A stretch of DNA of 37,241 nt, taken from Spirulina subsalsa CS-330 (GTDB lineage Bacteria; Cyanobacteriota; Cyanobacteriia; Cyanobacteriales; Spirulinaceae). The stretch covers positions 1 to 37,241 of the forward strand of contig NZ_JAQMTY010000196.1 in NCBI RefSeq assembly GCF_028330765.1, read 5' to 3'. The first letter of the stretch is position 1, and the number at the start of each line of letters is the position of its first letter. Shown in pieces: positions 34,933-37,241 of this stretch. Below the pieces are notes generated by a model. It ran no database searches, was not told where the DNA came from, and was given only the letters and a program-made list of their open reading frames with translations. A program made the position numbers and the translations under genes.

Positions 34933-35022
34933 ATGCGGGAATGGATTGGGTTGCTTGACGAGGGCGATCGCTATTTAGTGCGCTTAATCGACGGGAAGAA
35001 GCAGAACGGCATTTTTTGTTAA
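34933..35022 (+). CDS. 29-codon ORF, doubtful
   Basis: An ATG at 34933 opens a frame to TAA 35020-35022, coding for [20 protein letters not shown] and a short basic tail. It overlaps the end of ruvC by 4 bases in convergent direction. The sequence looks protein-like but the ORF is very short, and I see no ribosome binding site. It may be a remnant or chance. Confidence 0.2.
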   Translation: MREWIGLLDEGDRYLVRLIDGKKQNGIFC

Positions 35023-35522
35023 AGGTTTTGGTAATGGGCGGTGAGGGCGATCGCGATCGCATCGGCGGCATCGTCGGGTTGGGGGATGGTGTCGAGGTTT
35101 AGTTCACGGGTGACGGCGGCTTGTACGTCGGGCTTTTTGGCGTTGCCGTAGCCGGTGAGGGCTTGCTTGACTTGGGCGGGGGTGAATTCCACCATCGGAC
35201 AGTTGCTTTGGGCGATCGCGAGTAAAATCACCCCCCGCGCTTGGGCGACGGTGATTGTATTGCCCATCCGGTAGAAAAAGAGTTTTTCAATCGCCACAAG
35301 ATCCGGTTGGCTCTGTTGGATCAGCGTATGGAGATCGTCATACAGGGTGATCAGGCGATCGCCCAATGGCGTTTTCGCCGCAGTTTGAATAATGCCACAG
35401 TCCACCAAGCGGGGCAGCGTTGCCCCATCTCCATCGATGTCAATAATGCCAAACCCGACCCGCGCTAGACCCGGATCAATGCCTAAAATGCGGCGGGGTG
35501 TAGGGGTGCGATCGCAAATCAT
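35019..35522 (-). CDS. ruvC: Holliday junction endonuclease RuvC
   Basis: A 167-residue RuvC, which cuts Holliday junctions in recombination together with RuvAB. Catalytic acids are in the usual order: Asp16 in [14 protein letters not shown], Glu79 in [10 protein letters not shown], then Asp151 and Asp154 in [14 protein letters not shown] typical central segment is [19 protein letters not shown], and the [11 protein letters not shown] loop is present. Length is normal. The ATG at 35520-35522 is followed at once by the N-terminal [15 protein letters not shown]. The 3' third is duplicated, with an internal loss, at 33873-33989. No ruvA or ruvB gene lies nearby. Confidence 0.95.
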   Translation of the reverse strand: MICDRTPTPRRILGIDPGLARVGFGIIDIDGDGATLPRLVDCGIIQTAAKTPLGDRLITLYDDLHTLIQQSQPDLVAIEKLFFYRMGNTITVAQARGVILLAIAQSNCPMVEFTPAQVKQALTGYGNAKKPDVQAAVTRELNLDTIPQPDDAADAIAIALTAHYQNL

Positions 35523-35528
35523 GCTGTA

Positions 35529-35639
35529 TTAAAAAATGGCTTCGATGCCGGAACTCTGGCGTGTTTGGCCCGGTTCCCACGCCTGATCAGAGGAACCAAC
35601 GGGCACGATGCCCAGACGAAACCGGGGGGTTTGGTGCAT
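35529..35639 (-). CDS. 36-codon ORF upstream of ruvC, doubtful
   Basis: An ATG at 35637-35639 opens a frame ending in TAA at 35529-35531, six bases before the ruvC ATG. It codes for MHQTPRFRLGIVPVGSSDQA, then a short tail. It could be a leader ORF for ruvC, a remnant or chance. I see no clear ribosome binding site. Confidence 0.25.
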   Translation of the reverse strand: MHQTPRFRLGIVPVGSSDQAWEPGQTRQSSGIEAIF

Positions 35640-35696
35640 TTAGGTTATTATTCAAGCGAAATCATTGATTGAGCACTGTTCTTTTTTGTGATCGTT

Positions 35697-37121
35697 ATGT
35701 CTATTGGGTTGATTGAGCAAGCCTTGCGCAATATCAAGGTGGATAAGCAGCACTGGGCAACTGTGAGCCAGCGGACACCGAAGCAGGTCAACCTGTGGAT
35801 GAAATGGCTCGCGCCGGGCTTGTTCATTAAGCGGTGGTTGTTATTGAGTATCACCGGGACATTACTGGCCGTGTTGGGCACGGCGATTTGGGTGGGACTC
35901 ACGCCAGTGTATCGCTTGATTGGGTTTATTTCGGATCTCTTAGAAGCGATCGCCCGTGTCATGCCCAACTCAATTTCCGGCCCGTTAGCCTTGGCGCTGG
36001 GGTTGATTTTCCTCGTTTGGGGACAAACCCGCAGCTTGGGTTCAATTACCGAAGTGTTGCAAGTGGGCGAAGGGGAAGAACTGATCGATCGCCTCTTGGC
36101 CCATCGTCGCCTCAACCGGGGGCCGAAAATTGTCGCGATCGGCGGCGGTACGGGCTTATCAACGATCTTGCGGGGCTTAAAAGAATACAGTGCCAACATT
36201 ACCGCGATCGTCACCGTGGCCGATGATGGCGGTTCCTCCGGACGGCTGCGGCGCGAAATGGGGATTTTGCCCCCTGGGGATATTCGTAACTGTGTGGCGG
36301 CATTGGCAGCGGAAGAACAGTTGCTGACGGAGTTGTTTCAATATCGGTTTAATTCGGGGGATGGCTTATCGGGCCATAGTTTTGGGAATTTGTTCCTGAC
36401 GGCGATGACGGAGATTACGGGTGATCCAGAACGGGCGATCGCGGCCAGTTCCAAAGTCTTAGCCGTGCGCGGTCGCGTCCTCCCCGCCACCCTTAGCGAT
36501 GTGCGCCTCTGGGCCGAAATGGAAGACGGCCGCCGCATCGAAGGGGAATCCCAAATTCCCCACGCCCAGGGCCGGATCGCCACCATTGGCTGTACCCCCG
36601 ACAATCCCCCCGCCCTCCCTTCTGCGATTAAGGCCATCAACGAAGCGGACTTTATTATTTTGGGCCCCGGTAGTCTCTACACCAGCGTGATTCCGAATCT
36701 CCTCGTGCCGGAAATTCGCGAGGCGATCGCGAAATCCAAAGTCCCCCGCATCTATGCCTGCAACATCATGACCCAACCGGGGGAAACCGATGGCTACACC
36801 GTGGCCGACCATATCCGCGCCATCGATCGCGCCTGTGGTCAACGGCTTTTTGATGCGGTGGTGGTGAATCGGCGATCGCCCTCGGCCCATACCCTGATCC
36901 GCTACGCCCAGGAAAAAGCACATCCGGTGTTTTGCGATCGTGAAGACATTGGCCGCCTCGGTCGCCGGATCATCGCCGCCAATATCATGGCCGAAGACGA
37001 GCACGGCTACGTCCGCCACGATCACCAACGCCTCGCCCGCGTCCTGCTCCGATGGTATGGTAAAACCCACGGCTTCAAAAGCCTCCAAGATGAAGCGATC
37101 GTTCATCGAAAATTTGGGTAG
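35697..37121 (+). CDS. YvcK/CofD-like protein with N-terminal membrane anchor
   Basis: 474 residues. The C-terminal 340 residues are a YvcK-type CofD-like domain, starting with [20 protein letters not shown], then [27 protein letters not shown], and later [20 protein letters not shown] and [20 protein letters not shown]. YvcK (CuvA/MgfK) binds UDP-sugars and is needed in Bacillus for growth on gluconeogenic carbon and for cell-wall synthesis; it does not make the CofD product. The N-terminal part (about 25-110) has two hydrophobic segments, about [22 protein letters not shown] and [16 protein letters not shown], absent from the Bacillus protein, so this one should sit in the membrane with its enzyme-like domain in the cytoplasm. 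I chose ATG 35697; a GTG at 35688 is in frame. A hairpin follows the stop by five bases. Confidence 0.9.
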   Translation: MSIGLIEQALRNIKVDKQHWATVSQRTPKQVNLWMKWLAPGLFIKRWLLLSITGTLLAVLGTAIWVGLTPVYRLIGFISDLLEAIARVMPNSISGPLALALGLIFLVWGQTRSLGSITEVLQVGEGEELIDRLLAHRRLNRGPKIVAIGGGTGLSTILRGLKEYSANITAIVTVADDGGSSGRLRREMGILPPGDIRNCVAALAAEEQLLTELFQYRFNSGDGLSGHSFGNLFLTAMTEITGDPERAIAASSKVLAVRGRVLPATLSDVRLWAEMEDGRRIEGESQIPHAQGRIATIGCTPDNPPALPSAIKAINEADFIILGPGSLYTSVIPNLLVPEIREAIAKSKVPRIYACNIMTQPGETDGYTVADHIRAIDRACGQRLFDAVVVNRRSPSAHTLIRYAQEKAHPVFCDREDIGRLGRRIIAANIMAEDEHGYVRHDHQRLARVLLRWYGKTHGFKSLQDEAIVHRKFG

Positions 37122-37126
37122 AAACC

Positions 37127-37143
37127 CCGTCCTTCTAGGACGG
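37127..37143. terminator. 7-bp stem-loop after YvcK-like gene
   Basis: CCGTCCT and AGGACGG pair around a TCT loop, starting 6 bases after the stop codon. No U-run follows (CTTGATGTTAG), so it may be a terminator or the left end of a small insertion element. It resembles terminal hairpins of IS200/IS605-type elements only in general form. Confidence 0.35.
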
Positions 37144-37186
37144 CTTGATGTTAGTATAATCCTTGGTCAACGACCCACCCGAGACG

Positions 37187-37241
37187 ATGGATCAGACAGC
37201 CTACACGAGCGAAGTCCAGTTGTACTGGCGGCGCAGCAAAA
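37187..37241 (+). CDS. possible gene start at window edge
   Basis: An ATG at 37187 opens a frame that runs off the window: MDQTAYTSEVQLYWRRSK. A TATAAT at 37155-37160 is a possible -10. Eighteen codons are too few to name a family. Confidence 0.2.
   Translation, partial: MDQTAYTSEVQLYWRRSK

Overview
The window is chromosomal DNA of a cyanobacterium. GCGATCGC (HIP1) octamers occur throughout, and several genes belong to mainly cyanobacterial or plastid-related families: ferredoxin-thioredoxin reductase variable chain, a DUF3370 secreted protein, a PaO/Tic55-like Rieske oxygenase and CobM. I cannot name the genus from the sequence alone.

Layout. Positions 1-1971 hold the end of a nuclease-like gene, a Uma2-family gene with a 21-bp tandem repeat, and a small membrane protein. 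Positions 2039-13546 are the most interesting part. On the minus strand, in transcription order, lie a TPR membrane protein, a 1238-residue OmpA-type protein with a putative roadblock/longin-like domain, a Ras-like small GTPase, a PAS-GAF-GGDEF diguanylate cyclase and a PAS-GAF adenylate cyclase. Divergently on the plus strand lie a second, membrane-bound adenylate cyclase and an overlapping alpha/beta-hydrolase. I read this as a putative envelope-anchored signalling module joining a small GTPase, a cell-wall-binding scaffold, c-di-GMP and cAMP. Positions 13672-24145 are mostly single genes: DUF3370 protein, glycosyltransferase, malic enzyme with ACT domain, NurA nuclease, a histidine kinase with a decayed ATPase domain, and a DUF2079 membrane protein. 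Small dispersed stem-loop repeats lie between them.

Positions 24460-29176 carry ftrV and then an accessory stretch: three Uma2 genes, a small start-less ORF, and a HIP1-poor, AT-richer reverse transcriptase of the UG/Abi type that is probably an antiphage gene. Positions 29358-33790 hold the Rieske oxygenase, cobM, a protein made of two copies of one domain, and pyrG. Positions 33873-37241 hold a decayed second copy of the 3' end of ruvC, two adjacent RelE-like small proteins, intact ruvC, a membrane-anchored YvcK/CofD-like protein and a hairpin near the window edge.

How the genes work together. In the 2-13 kb module the GTPase would be the switch. The OmpA-type protein would be its docking and anchoring partner, with a cytoplasmic roadblock-like domain, one membrane helix, and periplasmic BON and peptidoglycan-binding domains. 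The paired cyclases share the same N-terminal sensor halves but make different second messengers. Family calls rest on motifs read by eye; partner and pathway assignments are inference.
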